Assembly (NCBI GenBank): GCA_963827065.1
Contig: CAWGZM010000010.1
Span: forward strand, 140,374 to 204,373
Origin: JACVRW01 sp963827065
GTDB lineage: Bacteria > Actinomycetota > Thermoleophilia > Solirubrobacterales > Thermoleophilaceae
Direction: 5' to 3'
DNA: 64,000 nucleotides
Below, piece after piece: positions 1 to 8,639 of this stretch. How positions within the stretch are numbered: position 1 is the first letter of the stretch; the number at the start of each line of letters is the position of its first letter. The translations under genes and the position numbers were made by a program. The notes beneath the pieces are model-generated. The model was not told the DNA's origin. It was given only the letters and a program-made list of their open reading frames with translations, and made no database searches.

Positions 1-252
1 GAGCGCCCGGTGTTCTCCACGACGGGCATTCCACTCGACGACGCAGGCGGGCAAGGCGATCTCGACCTCAACCTCGCCACGCGGCGCGCGCTGCTCGAAC
101 TGCTCGGCTGGCTCACCGCCACCCGCGGGCTGGGGCGCCAGGAGGCATATGTACTCATGAGCGTCGCGGCCGAGCTACGCGTGTCGGAGATCGTCGACGC
201 GCCAAACGCGCTCGTCTCGGCGGCGCTGCCGCTCGACGTGTTCGAGGGCTGA
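1..252 (+). CDS. acetamidase/formamidase family protein, C-terminal part
   Basis: The reading frame is open from the first base and ends at a TGA at 250-252, so the gene begins upstream of the window; 83 residues are visible. The tail (GIPLDDA, then a DLDLNLATR stretch and SVAAELRVSEIVDAPN) matches the C-terminus of the FmdA/AmdA acetamidase/formamidase family, which hydrolyses short amides to ammonia and the carboxylic acid. Family recognition is from memory of conserved C-terminal patterns. The metal-binding and catalytic parts lie outside the window, so substrate cannot be judged. Confidence 0.8.
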   Translation, partial: ERPVFSTTGIPLDDAGGQGDLDLNLATRRALLELLGWLTATRGLGRQEAYVLMSVAAELRVSEIVDAPNALVSAALPLDVFEG

Positions 253-278
253 CAGCCCGGCGATACGATGCCGCGCCG

Positions 279-1814
279 ATGAGCGACTTCGCGTCAAAGA
301 TCAGCGAGGCGTACGCGACCGAGGGCTCCGCGATCGACCTGGGACGCGGCGTCCACGATGGAAAGCTCGAGAAGGACGCCGTCGTGCGGGCCCCGCTTCG
401 GATGATGAATCGGCACGGCCTGATCGCCGGCGCGACCGGCACCGGCAAGACGATCACCCTTCAGACGATCGCGGAGCAGCTCTCCGACGCCGGCGTCGCG
501 GTCTTCGCGGCGGACGTCAAGGGCGACGTCTCCGGGATCAGCGCACCCGGCGAGCCGGGCGGCCCGGCCGAGAAGCGCATGGGCGAGCTGGGGCTCGCGT
601 TCGAGCCGCGCGGCTATCCGGTCGAGTATCTGTCGCTCGGCGGCCTCGGGCCCGGCGTGCCGGTGCGCGCGACCGTCTCCGACTTCGGGCCCCAGCTGCT
701 CGCCAAGATCCTCGAAGCGAACGAGACCCAGGAGCAGAGCCTCGCGCTCGTCTTCCATTACGCGGACCAGAAGGGCCTCCCGCTGCTCGATCTGTCAGAC
801 CTGCGCGCGCTCCTGACCTTCCTCGAGTCCGACACGGGCAAGGACGAGCTCGAGGGGATCGGCGGGCTCGCGTCCTCCACCGTGGGCGTGCTTCTGCGCA
901 GCCTCGTCGGGCTCGAGACGGGCGGCGGCAACGAGTTCTTCGGCGAGCCCCAGCTCGAGATCGCCGACCTCATCCGCACCGCCCCGGACGGCCGCGGCAT
1001 CATCTCCTGCCTCGAGCTGCCGGCCGTGCAGGACAAGCCGCGGCTGTTCTCGACGGCGCTCATGTGGCTCGTCGCCGAGCTGTTCGAGCAGCTGCCCGAG
1101 GCCGGCGACCTCGACAAGCCGAAGCTCGTCTTCTTCTTCGACGAGGCTCACCTGCTCTTCAACGGCGCGACCAAGGCATTCCTCGAGTCGGTCACGCAGA
1201 CGGTCCGGCTGATCCGCTCGAAGGGTGTCGGCGTCTTCCTCGTGACGCAGGTGCCGGACGACGTGCCCGGTGAGGTGCTCGGGCAGCTCGGCAACCGCGT
1301 GCAGCACGCGCTGCGCGCCTTCACGCCCGACGACGCCAAGGCGCTCAAGGCCGCTGCCTCGACCTACCCGACCTCGGACTTCTACGACGTCGAGGAGCTC
1401 CTGACCCAGATGGGCATCGGCGAGGCGGCGGTGACGATCCTGTCCGAGGACGGCGTGCCGACGCCCGTCGTCCACACCCGCCTGCGCTCGCCCGCATCGC
1501 GCATGGGTCCCGCGGACGACGTCGAGGGGACGGCGAAGGCGTCGCCACTGTTCGCGAAGTACGGGACGCGCGCGGAGGCCGAGAGCGCCCGCGAGAAGCT
1601 GGCGGCACGCATGGAGGCACAGGACGAGCCAGAGCCGGAGCCCGTCGGCGCCGCGCGAAAGGCCCCGCGCCGGCGCAAGCGCGAGCCGGAGGCAGCGACG
1701 GCCCGCACCGGCGGCGCCGACGCCATCGGCGACTTCCTCACGTCGCGCGAGGGCAAGGCCCTCCAGAAGAAGGTCATGCGCGGCGTGTTCGGCATGCTCC
1801 GCAAGCGGCTGTGA
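279..1814 (+). CDS. HerA-like helicase/ATPase, DUF853 (YjgR) family
   Basis: 511-residue P-loop ATPase of the HerA/FtsK-like DUF853 family (YjgR type). A Walker A motif GATGTGKT lies at residues 51-58 and a Walker B strand ending DEAH at about 288-291. A basic, proline-rich linker around residues 445-475 precedes a short C-terminal helix. The ATG at 279 follows the preceding gene by 26 nt. Its stop overlaps the GTG of the acyl-CoA dehydrogenase (GTGA), so the two are probably co-transcribed. The family is annotated as a helicase by homology, but its physiological role is not established; cytoplasmic. Confidence 0.9.
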   Translation: MSDFASKISEAYATEGSAIDLGRGVHDGKLEKDAVVRAPLRMMNRHGLIAGATGTGKTITLQTIAEQLSDAGVAVFAADVKGDVSGISAPGEPGGPAEKRMGELGLAFEPRGYPVEYLSLGGLGPGVPVRATVSDFGPQLLAKILEANETQEQSLALVFHYADQKGLPLLDLSDLRALLTFLESDTGKDELEGIGGLASSTVGVLLRSLVGLETGGGNEFFGEPQLEIADLIRTAPDGRGIISCLELPAVQDKPRLFSTALMWLVAELFEQLPEAGDLDKPKLVFFFDEAHLLFNGATKAFLESVTQTVRLIRSKGVGVFLVTQVPDDVPGEVLGQLGNRVQHALRAFTPDDAKALKAAASTYPTSDFYDVEELLTQMGIGEAAVTILSEDGVPTPVVHTRLRSPASRMGPADDVEGTAKASPLFAKYGTRAEAESAREKLAARMEAQDEPEPEPVGAARKAPRRRKREPEAATARTGGADAIGDFLTSREGKALQKKVMRGVFGMLRKRL

Positions 1815-2932
1815 GGCAGGCCGCGCCGCCTCGGCCCGTGCCACCGTTCACCGCGGAGCACGACGAGCTGCGCGAGGAGATCAGGACCTTCGTCGCCGAC
1901 GAGCTGCGCCCGCATGCCGCCGAGTGGGAGGAGGCGCGCTGGTTCCCGGACGAGGTCTTCGCCCGCATGGGCGAGCGCGGGTTGCTCGGCATCAAGTACC
2001 CGGTCGAGTACGGCGGGCGCGGTCTCGGCTACGTGGAGGACGCCGTGCTCGCGCAGGAGCTCTCGCGCTGTGGGTCAGGGGGCCTCGCGGCGGGCATCGG
2101 GGCGCACGTCTCGATCGCGACGCCGCCGGTGTGGAAGTTCGGCACGGACCAGCAGAAGGAGCGCTTCCTCGCCCCGGCGATCCGAGGCGAGCGGATCGGC
2201 GCGCTCGCCATCACGGAACCGGGCGCCGGCTCGGACGTGGCCGGCATCCGCACGCGCGCACAGGCGGTCGACGGCGGCTTCGTGGTCAACGGGTCGAAGA
2301 CCTTCATCACGAACGGTGTGCGCGCCGACTTCGTGGTCACGGCCGTGAAGACCACCGAGGAGGGCGGCCATCACGGCATCTCCTTTCTCGTCATCGAGCG
2401 CGACATGGACGGCTTCCTGGTCTCGAGGAAGCTCGAGAAGCTCGGCTGGCACGCGTCCGACACCGCCGAGCTCTCGTTCGACGACGTGTTCGTCCCCGAG
2501 GAGAACCTCCTCGGCGAGGAGAACCGGGGCTTCCAGCTCGTGATGGCCAACTTCCAGTGGGAGCGGCTCGTGATGGCCCTCGGCGCGGTCGGCTCGATGG
2601 AGGTCGTGCTGGAGCGCGCGGTCGCGGCCGCGGCGGGCCGGACCGAGCTCCGTCACACGGTGGCGGAGCTGGCGGTCAAGCTCGAGGCCTCGCGCGCACT
2701 CACGAACCACGCCCTCTACCTGTTCGCCGGCGGCCACGACGCGATCCGTGAGGTGACCGAGGCGAAGCTGCTCTCGCAGCGGTCCGCGCTCGAGCTGGCC
2801 GAGACGGCGTTCCGGATCTCGGGCGGCGACCTCGAGCTCGGTCGGGCCCTGCGCGACACGCGGCTCGGCCCGATCGGCGGCGGCACCGACGAGGTCATGA
2901 AGGAGATCCTCGGGAGGCTGTTGGGGCTCTAG
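1811..2932 (+). CDS. acyl-CoA dehydrogenase
   Basis: 373 residues, normal length for a FAD-dependent acyl-CoA dehydrogenase catalysing alpha,beta-desaturation of an acyl-CoA with electrons passed to ETF. The flavin/substrate signature AITEPGAGSDVAG sits near residue 135. At the C-terminal site where medium-chain enzymes carry the catalytic Glu (YEGT) this protein has IGGGTDEV. A Glu in FQWERLVMA near residue 250 occupies the alternative position used by isovaleryl- and long-chain-type enzymes. I infer that position is catalytic here. GTG start overlaps the upstream stop; the stop overlaps that of the convergent small membrane protein. Confidence 0.93.
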   Translation: MRQAAPPRPVPPFTAEHDELREEIRTFVADELRPHAAEWEEARWFPDEVFARMGERGLLGIKYPVEYGGRGLGYVEDAVLAQELSRCGSGGLAAGIGAHVSIATPPVWKFGTDQQKERFLAPAIRGERIGALAITEPGAGSDVAGIRTRAQAVDGGFVVNGSKTFITNGVRADFVVTAVKTTEEGGHHGISFLVIERDMDGFLVSRKLEKLGWHASDTAELSFDDVFVPEENLLGEENRGFQLVMANFQWERLVMALGAVGSMEVVLERAVAAAAGRTELRHTVAELAVKLEASRALTNHALYLFAGGHDAIREVTEAKLLSQRSALELAETAFRISGGDLELGRALRDTRLGPIGGGTDEVMKEILGRLLGL

Positions 2933-3201
2933 GGGCGCGGCGACCTGCGCGCCGCCGACTCCGGCTCGTCGGGCCAGCGCCCGTGCTCGTCGAAGAAACG
3001 GCGGGCGTCCTCCTCGCGGCCGCGTGTCTTGTCGCCCTCGACGCCGATCCGGTAGATGACGTTGAGGAGCAGCACGGCCGTGGCGGCGCTGATGAACATC
3101 GCGCCGGCGGCCAGCCCGATGCGCCCCGAGGTCCCCGCGATGACGATGCCCACGACGAAGAGCACGAGCGGAATGCCGTAGCGAACGATGTTGAGGGTCA
3201 T
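2929..3201 (-). CDS. small two-helix membrane protein, hypothetical
   Basis: 90 residues. Two hydrophobic segments (about residues 6-24 and 30-48) with a short loop are followed by a charged cytoplasmic-type tail ending in an RRFFDEHGRWPDE stretch and a basic C-terminus. No enzymatic motif is visible. The HGRWPDE tail recalls small membrane proteins common in Actinobacteria, but I cannot name the family. It starts at an ATG at 3201, divergent from the SDR gene at 3275, and ends convergently on the acyl-CoA dehydrogenase with a 4-nt overlap. Confidence 0.7.
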   Translation of the reverse strand: MTLNIVRYGIPLVLFVVGIVIAGTSGRIGLAAGAMFISAATAVLLLNVIYRIGVEGDKTRGREEDARRFFDEHGRWPDEPESAARRSPRP

Positions 3202-3274
3202 CCGGAACCCAAGATAGGCCGGATCGTCATGATGCCTGCCTCGAAATCACTGCAGTGCCGAAAGGAGTCACAGA

Positions 3275-4102
3275 GTGGGAGTACTGGACGGAAAGGCGGC
3301 GATCGTCACTGGTTCTGCCCGGGGCATCGGCCGGGCAACCGCCGAGCTGCTCGCGGAGCACGGTGCGCGCGTGCTGATCAACGATCTCGACGCGGACGTC
3401 GCCGAGCAGGCATCGTCCGAGATCGCGGGCGAGACCGCCGTCTTCGGCGGCGACCTCACCAAGGAGGGCGTGCCGGACCAGCTGGTGCAGAAGGCGGTCG
3501 ACGAGTTCGGCCAGCTCGACATCATCGTGAACAACGCCGGCTACACGAAGGACGGCGTCGCTCACAAGATGACCGACGAGCAGTTTCAGGCGATGCTCGA
3601 CATCCACACGGTCGTGCCCTTCCGGGTCTGCCGCGCCGCCGCTCCCCACATGCGCGAGCCGGCCAAGCAGGAGCGCGAGGAGGGCCGCGAGGTCTTCCGC
3701 AAGATCGTCAACGTGTCCTCCACCTCGGGCATGCACGGCAACGCCGGCCAGGTCAACTACTCGGCCGGCAAGCTGGGCGTGGTCGGCCTCACGAAGACGC
3801 TCGCCAAGGAGTGGGGCCAGTTCAAGATCAACGTGAACGCCGTGGCCTTCGGCTTCGTCGAGACGCGTCTGACCGCCGCTAAGGAGTCGGGCAACACGAT
3901 GGTGAAGGACGGTGAGGAGATCCAGCTCGGCATCCCCGAGCAGATGCGCCAGATGGCCTCGATGCTGATCCCGCTGGGCCGGCCCGCCTCGCCGGAGGAG
4001 GCGGCCGGACCCGTGTTCTTCCTCTGCTCGCCGTGGGCCGACTTCGTCCACGGCCAGGTGCTGAACGTGACGGGCGGGCAATTCGGAGGGATGTACTTCT
4101 AG
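3275..4102 (+). CDS. SDR family oxidoreductase, 3-oxoacyl-ACP reductase (FabG)-like
   Basis: 275 residues. Rossmann motif TGSARGIG at 12-19, NNAG near 87, catalytic Ser in NVSSTSG and the YSAGK pair near 165. The Tyr/Lys catalytic residues are intact, so an NAD(P)H-dependent ketoreductase or hydroxyacyl dehydrogenase is expected. An insert between helix 4 and strand 5 (REPAKQEREEGREVFRK) is longer than in FabG, as in SDRs acting on acyl-CoA beta-oxidation intermediates. The GTG start is set by an AAAGGAG ribosome site at 3261-3267, seven bases upstream. Neighbouring acyl-CoA dehydrogenase fits a lipid role, but the substrate is not determined. Confidence 0.9.
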   Translation: MGVLDGKAAIVTGSARGIGRATAELLAEHGARVLINDLDADVAEQASSEIAGETAVFGGDLTKEGVPDQLVQKAVDEFGQLDIIVNNAGYTKDGVAHKMTDEQFQAMLDIHTVVPFRVCRAAAPHMREPAKQEREEGREVFRKIVNVSSTSGMHGNAGQVNYSAGKLGVVGLTKTLAKEWGQFKINVNAVAFGFVETRLTAAKESGNTMVKDGEEIQLGIPEQMRQMASMLIPLGRPASPEEAAGPVFFLCSPWADFVHGQVLNVTGGQFGGMYF

Positions 4103-5067
4103 GGCATGAGCGGTGCGCGGATCCCGTAGTCCCCGACGATCTCGCCCCCGTTGCTGATGTCGAGCGCGCGCGTGTAGACGGCGCCCCTACCGTCGAGCAT
4201 CGTCAGCTCGCCGCGCTCGAGCAGGAAGCCGCGCGACCCGCCGCGGGCGTCGTAGGCGAGGCCCACGATCTGGCCGCGGTCGTTGATCGCGGACGGCTGC
4301 GTGCCGCCCATCGCCGGCTGCGCACCCGGGGCCTCGGGAAGCGTCATGACGCGGCCGTTCCGCTCGCGCAGGAAGCCGTGGTACGCGCCGTCAGCGTCGA
4401 TGTAGGAGCCGACCATCTGCCCGCGGTTGTTTATGCCGAGGACCGTGGTACCCGTCGCGCGCGGGACGTCGATCGTGCTGAACTCGCCGTCGTCCCAGAG
4501 GAAGCCATGCACGGATCCGGCCTCGTCCACGTAGATACCCACGACCTGTCGCCGGTCGTTGATCTTCAGTGGGCCGGTGACCACAGAGCCCGGTACGACG
4601 ACGTCGATGAACCGGCCCCTCTTCGTGCGCAGGAAACCGGTCGTCGTGACGCCCTGGTCGTCGTTGTAGAAGCCGACCATCTCGCCGCGGTTGTTGAGGT
4701 CGACGTACTCGTCGATCTCGCTGCCGCCGGGCGGTTCCTCCAACCTGTCGAAGCGACCCTTGCGGTCGCGCACGAAGTGACGTATGGCGCGGTCGCGCCC
4801 CTCGTAGGCACCGAGGATCTCGCCACGGTCGTTGATGCCCGTGGTCGCGGTCCCGGCCTGCCCGTCCGGCGTGGCCGGGACGGTCGTCGCGCGGGGATGA
4901 TCGATCGGGGTCAGGACTCCACGCTTTGCCAGGAAGCCATGGCTCGTGGTGCCTGCTGCCGACTGCGGGGGGTCGGCCGACGCCGACAGCACCGAGAGGG
5001 CGAGCAGCGTCAGCGTCACCGCGATGACGGCGGCGACCGCTGATCTCGATGGGCGCAAGGTGCTCAT
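4099..5067 (-). CDS. secreted HAF-repeat protein
   Basis: 322 residues with an N-terminal signal peptide (basic start, hydrophobic core LTLLALSVLSASA). About six tandem repeats follow, of consensus I-N-x-R-G-x-[IMV]-V-G-x-Y, each followed by a H-G-F-L strand (for example INDRGEILGAYEG, INNRGQMVGSYID, INDRGQIVGLAYD). This is the extracellular HAF repeat family, probably a beta-propeller-like fold. Function in bacteria is unknown; no catalytic residues are apparent. Its stop overlaps the stop of the convergent SDR gene by a few bases. Confidence 0.85.
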   Translation of the reverse strand: MSTLRPSRSAVAAVIAVTLTLLALSVLSASADPPQSAAGTTSHGFLAKRGVLTPIDHPRATTVPATPDGQAGTATTGINDRGEILGAYEGRDRAIRHFVRDRKGRFDRLEEPPGGSEIDEYVDLNNRGEMVGFYNDDQGVTTTGFLRTKRGRFIDVVVPGSVVTGPLKINDRRQVVGIYVDEAGSVHGFLWDDGEFSTIDVPRATGTTVLGINNRGQMVGSYIDADGAYHGFLRERNGRVMTLPEAPGAQPAMGGTQPSAINDRGQIVGLAYDARGGSRGFLLERGELTMLDGRGAVYTRALDISNGGEIVGDYGIRAPLMP

Positions 5068-5185
5068 GCGTCACCATTCGCGCCGGAGCGCTGGCCGGAT
5101 CAGTCGAGGCGAGCCCGTCGTCAACTAAACCGAATGGGCGCGAAAGGCGCCCTTGGTGCGCCGGGGCGTCTCTACTTTTGCTCGC

Positions 5186-6016
5186 ATGAGCGACGCACGG
5201 GTCTGGTTCATCACAGGAGCGACAAGCGGCTTCGGCCGCGCCATCGCGGAAGCGGCACTGGAACGCGGCGACTCCGTCGTGGCGACGGCGCGGCGCACCG
5301 ACGGGCTTGCCGAGCTCGGCGAACCCGAGCGCGTCCACGCGGTTCGCCTCGACGTGACCGACCCAGCGGACCGCGAGGCCGCCGTGGCAGCCGCCCTCGA
5401 CCGCTTCGGTCGCATCGACGTGCTAGTGAACAACGCGGGCCGCACGCAGGTCGGCGCCGTCGAGGAGACGACCGACGAGGAGTTGCGCGCGCTCTTCGAC
5501 CTCCACTTCTTCGGGCCGGCGGCGCTCACGCGCCTGGTGCTGCCAGCCATGCGGGAGCAGAGCGGCGGCGCGATCGTGCAGATGTCGAGCGTCGGCGGCC
5601 AGGTGACCGCGCCGGGCTTCGGCGCCTACTGCGCGACGAAGTTCGCGCTCGAGGGCTTGACCGAGACGCTCCGCGACGAGGTCCAGCCCTTCGGCATCCA
5701 CACGCTGATCGTCGAGCCCGGGGCGTTCCGCACAGGCCTGTTCCGCGCGGACGCCGCCTACATGTCGGACGTGATGCCCGAGTACGAGGAGACGGTCGGG
5801 CCGACACGCGAGTACGTGCGCGGCAACCACGGCCTGCAGGCGGGCGACCCGGCCAAGGCGGCCGCGGCGATCATCACCGCGCTCGACACCGACGAACCGC
5901 CACTGCGGCTGGTCCTCGGCGCCGACGCGATCGGCAACATCGGGCAGCGGCTCGAGGCCGTCGGTGCGGAGCTGCGCGAGTGGGAGCAGGTCGGGCGCAA
6001 CACCGCCGTCGAATAG
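5186..6016 (+). CDS. SDR family NAD(P)-dependent oxidoreductase
   Basis: 276 residues from the ATG at 5186; the frame is open further upstream, but MSDARVWFITGATSGFG is the natural SDR N-terminus. TGATSGFG (Rossmann), NNAG and the YCATK catalytic pair are intact. The FALEGLTETLRDEVQPFGI segment and the long C-terminal region match the classical SDR subgroup of short-chain dehydrogenases with unspecified substrates. There is no clear ribosome-binding site; a GGGCGC-n5-GCGCCC hairpin lies at 5137-5153 upstream, and leaderless translation is possible. Confidence 0.88.
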   Translation: MSDARVWFITGATSGFGRAIAEAALERGDSVVATARRTDGLAELGEPERVHAVRLDVTDPADREAAVAAALDRFGRIDVLVNNAGRTQVGAVEETTDEELRALFDLHFFGPAALTRLVLPAMREQSGGAIVQMSSVGGQVTAPGFGAYCATKFALEGLTETLRDEVQPFGIHTLIVEPGAFRTGLFRADAAYMSDVMPEYEETVGPTREYVRGNHGLQAGDPAKAAAAIITALDTDEPPLRLVLGADAIGNIGQRLEAVGAELREWEQVGRNTAVE

Positions 6017-6043
6017 AACGAGGCAGAAACCGTCCCTCCGTAG

Positions 6044-6160
6044 GGCCGACCCTGGCTCCGCATCAAGGACGACAAGGTCATCGAGCACTGGGCAAACCGC
6101 GACGACCTGGGAATGGCCGTCGAGCTGGGCTGGGTACCGCCGCGCGTCCGCCTAGGACCA
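6044..6160 (+). pseudogene. fragment of a SnoaL-like/ester cyclase gene (C-terminal end)
   Basis: Between the SDR and hmgA, the frame starting just after a TAG at 6041-6043 reads GRPWLRIKDDKVIEHWANRD, continuing DLGMAVELGWVPP. This is the characteristic C-terminal end of SnoaL-like (NTF2-fold) ester cyclase proteins. There is no start codon and no upstream N-terminal two-thirds, so it is a gene remnant rather than a gene. The frame happens to stay open into the hmgA 3' end (stop at 6251). Confidence 0.55.
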
Positions 6161-6162
6161 GG

Positions 6163-7395
6163 TCAGGCCGACGGTCCCGTGACGACGGTGTCCGACTGGG
6201 GGACCCCGTCCTGGCTCGGGACCCCGCCCGACCGGTCCGGGTTCCACGAATAGGCGTACTCGGGCTTGTCGACCTCGCTCCAGAGCATCGACAGCTTGAG
6301 CGGGCGGAAGGTGTCCCACATCACCGCCAGCTCGTCAGTCGACTTCTTGCCGAGCGCCTTCTCGACCGCGCCCGGCTGCGGCCCGTGCGGCAGGCCGGAC
6401 GGGTGCAGCGTGATCGAGCCGATGTCGACGCCCTTGCGAGCCGCGTAGTCGCCCGCCGCGTAGAACATGACCTCCTCGGACTGGATGTTCGAGTGGTGGT
6501 ACGGGAGTGTGACCGCCTCGGGGTCCCAGTCGAGCATCCGCGGCGCGAACGTGCAGATCACAAAGTTCGGCCCCTGGAAGGTCTGGTGGGCGGGTGGCGG
6601 CAGGTGGAAGCGGCCCGCGCGCGGCTCGAAGTCATCCGCGTTGAAGGTGTACGGCCAGACGTAGCCGTCCCAGCCCACGACGTCGAACGGGTGCCGGTCC
6701 AGCACGTAGTCCTGGTAGCCGTCGCGGACGCGCACGGTCACGGGGTACTCGCCTGCCTCGTCGAAGGTCTCGAGCTCCCCCGGCGCGTGGAAGTCGCGCT
6801 GCGAGTAGGGCGCGTGTTCGAGCAGCTGCCCGTAGCGGTTGCGGTAGCGGTTCGGCGTCTCGATCTCGCCGGGCGTGTGGAAGCACACCCAGTACTGCTC
6901 CTCGCCCTCGGGGAGCTCGAAGCTGTGCGTCGTGCCGCGCGGAATGACGAGGTAGTCGCGCTCGCGGAAGGGCACGCGCCCGAACACCGTGCGCAGAACG
7001 CCGGAGCCGCGATGCACGTAGATGACCTCGTCGCCCTCGCCGTTTCGGTAGAAGCCCTCGAGCGGCTCGGTCGGCTTCGCGATCGAGACCTCGATGTCGC
7101 CGTTCCACATCAGCAGGCGCCGGCTCGAGAGCGGGTCGCCGCCCGGCTCGACCGGCTGGGTGTCCGCGAGCCGGTGCACGTGCGCCTCGGGCACCCACTC
7201 GTCGCGCTCGACCGGACGGAACGCGCCGACCTGGTCGAGCCGGCAGGGCGACTGGAGGTGGAGCAGGATCGACTCGTTGCCGGAGAAGCCCTCGTAGCCC
7301 ATCACCTCCTCGACGAGCAGCGGCGACGACGCGCCGTTCTGACGAACCTGCACGTGACGCTTGGGTGGGATCTTTCCGAGACTCGCGTAACGCAT
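6163..7395 (-). CDS. hmgA: homogentisate 1,2-dioxygenase
   Basis: 410 residues, within the usual bacterial range. A cupin-fold, Fe(II)-dependent ring-cleaving dioxygenase converting homogentisate to maleylacetoacetate. The iron/substrate-site region is visible in the C-terminal half: YHHSNIQSEEVMFY near residue 300 and HPSGLPHGPQPG near 330, with the N-terminal cupin (EVIYVHRGSGVLRT, then PRGTTHSFELP). The ATG at 7395 touches the hppD stop (TGATG), so hppD-hmgA is one translationally coupled operon. Maleylacetoacetate isomerase and fumarylacetoacetase are not in the window. Confidence 0.95.
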   Translation of the reverse strand: MRYASLGKIPPKRHVQVRQNGASSPLLVEEVMGYEGFSGNESILLHLQSPCRLDQVGAFRPVERDEWVPEAHVHRLADTQPVEPGGDPLSSRRLLMWNGDIEVSIAKPTEPLEGFYRNGEGDEVIYVHRGSGVLRTVFGRVPFRERDYLVIPRGTTHSFELPEGEEQYWVCFHTPGEIETPNRYRNRYGQLLEHAPYSQRDFHAPGELETFDEAGEYPVTVRVRDGYQDYVLDRHPFDVVGWDGYVWPYTFNADDFEPRAGRFHLPPPAHQTFQGPNFVICTFAPRMLDWDPEAVTLPYHHSNIQSEEVMFYAAGDYAARKGVDIGSITLHPSGLPHGPQPGAVEKALGKKSTDELAVMWDTFRPLKLSMLWSEVDKPEYAYSWNPDRSGGVPSQDGVPQSDTVVTGPSA

Positions 7396-8537
7396 CAGAG
7401 GTTTCCTCTCCGGTCCTGCTCGCGCTCGATCGCCTCGAAGAGGGCCTTGAAGTTGCCCTCGCCGAAGCCGCGGGCGCCGTGTCGCTCGATGATCTCGAAG
7501 AACACGGTCGGACGGTCACCGATCGGCTTCGTAAAGATCTGCAGGAGATAGCCCTCGTCGTCGCGGTCGACGAGGATCCCGAGTCGCCTGAGGTCCGCGA
7601 TGTCCTCGTCGATCTCGCCGATCCGCTCCGGGACCTCCTCGTAGTACTCCTCGGGGATCGTGAGGAACTCGACTCCGCGCTCCCTCAGGGCGGCGACGCA
7701 TCCCACGATGTCCCGCGTCGCGACGGCGATGTGCTGCGCGCCGGCGCCGTTGTAGAACTCGATGTACTCGTCGATCTGCGACTTGCGCTTGCCCTCGGCC
7801 GGCTCGTTGATCGGGAACTTCAGGCGGCCGCTGCCGTCCGTGACCACCTTGGACATCAGCGCCGAGTACTCGGTCGAGATCGCCTCGTCGGAGAAGTGGA
7901 TCATCTCGGTCATGCCGAAGACGCGCTCGTAGTAGTGGACCCACTCCTCCATGTGGCCCAGCTCCACGTTGCCGACGATGTGGTCGATGCCCATCAGCAG
8001 CATGCCTTCCGGGTCGCTGGGGGCGTCCGCGCGCCGCTCGTAGCCCGGCAGGAACGCCCCGCGATAATCCTCGCGCTGCACGAAGAGATGGAGGGTGTCG
8101 CCGTAGGTCGCGATGGCGGAGAGCTGCACACGGCCGTGCTCGTCCTCCTCCCAGCGCGGGGTCATCACGCCGCGCGCACCGTGGTCGACGGCGTGCTCAT
8201 AGGCCGCCGCGGCGTCGGGCACGCTAAGCGCGATCTTGTGGACGCCGTCGCCGTGGCGGGCGTGATGGCCGGCGATCTCGTCACCGCCGCTCAGCGTCCC
8301 CGTCAGCACGAGCCGGATGCGCCCCTGCTCGAGCACGTGCGACTTGTGCTCTCGATGACCCGTCTCGAGCCCGCGGTAGGCCGTCTCGGTGAAGCCGAAG
8401 GCGTGCACGAAGTAGTAGGCAGCCTGCGCCGCGTTGCCGACGTAGAACTCCACGTGGTCGATCCCGTGGACGGGCATGCTGTCGTTCTCGTGCACCGGCG
8501 GGGTGACGGTGCGTGGGGCAAGCTCGTCGGTCGCCAT
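7395..8537 (-). CDS. hppD: 4-hydroxyphenylpyruvate dioxygenase
   Basis: 380 residues with two vicinal-oxygen-chelate domains. The three Fe(II) ligands typical of HPPD are visible in the C-terminal domain: His in GIDHIVGNV (about 196), His in AQHIAVATRDI (about 275) and Glu in FFEIIER (about 355). It converts 4-hydroxyphenylpyruvate to homogentisate, the substrate of the next gene product. First gene of a two-gene operon, transcribed divergently from an Lrp/AsnC regulator that is the obvious candidate controller. Confidence 0.95.
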   Translation of the reverse strand: MATDELAPRTVTPPVHENDSMPVHGIDHVEFYVGNAAQAAYYFVHAFGFTETAYRGLETGHREHKSHVLEQGRIRLVLTGTLSGGDEIAGHHARHGDGVHKIALSVPDAAAAYEHAVDHGARGVMTPRWEEDEHGRVQLSAIATYGDTLHLFVQREDYRGAFLPGYERRADAPSDPEGMLLMGIDHIVGNVELGHMEEWVHYYERVFGMTEMIHFSDEAISTEYSALMSKVVTDGSGRLKFPINEPAEGKRKSQIDEYIEFYNGAGAQHIAVATRDIVGCVAALRERGVEFLTIPEEYYEEVPERIGEIDEDIADLRRLGILVDRDDEGYLLQIFTKPIGDRPTVFFEIIERHGARGFGEGNFKALFEAIEREQDRRGNL

Positions 8538-8588
8538 CGGGCTCCTCTCTCGGTTTCAGATCACTCCACGTAATGATTCCGATGAATT

Positions 8589-8625
8589 TGGCACTGCACA
8601 ATGCTGATTTGTTGCAGGAGTGCCA
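8589..8625. promoter_or_regulatory. inverted repeat, candidate Lrp/AsnC operator between hppD and its regulator
   Basis: In the 102-bp divergent intergenic region, TGGCACT at 8589-8595 is mirrored exactly by AGTGCCA at 8619-8625. Inside it a second imperfect pair, TGCACAA (8595-8601) and TTGTTGCA (8609-8616), is centred at the same point, giving near-dyad symmetry over 37 bp in an unusually AT-rich stretch. Its position 15 bp before the regulator ATG and about 50 bp upstream of hppD suits autoregulation plus hppD control. The symmetry is seen directly; binding by the adjacent regulator is inferred. Confidence 0.6.
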
Positions 8626-8639
8626 CACTTCACCCCCAT

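Noticed and set aside
5137..5153. GGGCGC-n5-GCGCCC hairpin upstream of the SDR at 5186
   Set aside because: Short, no T-run and no gene ending there on the same strand; not enough for a terminator or operator call.
5134..7551. 805-codon open frame on the plus strand across hppD/hmgA
   Set aside because: Antisense to two diagnostic catabolic genes; long open frames opposite real genes are typical in GC-rich DNA, and the translation is Arg/Ala-rich with no domain.
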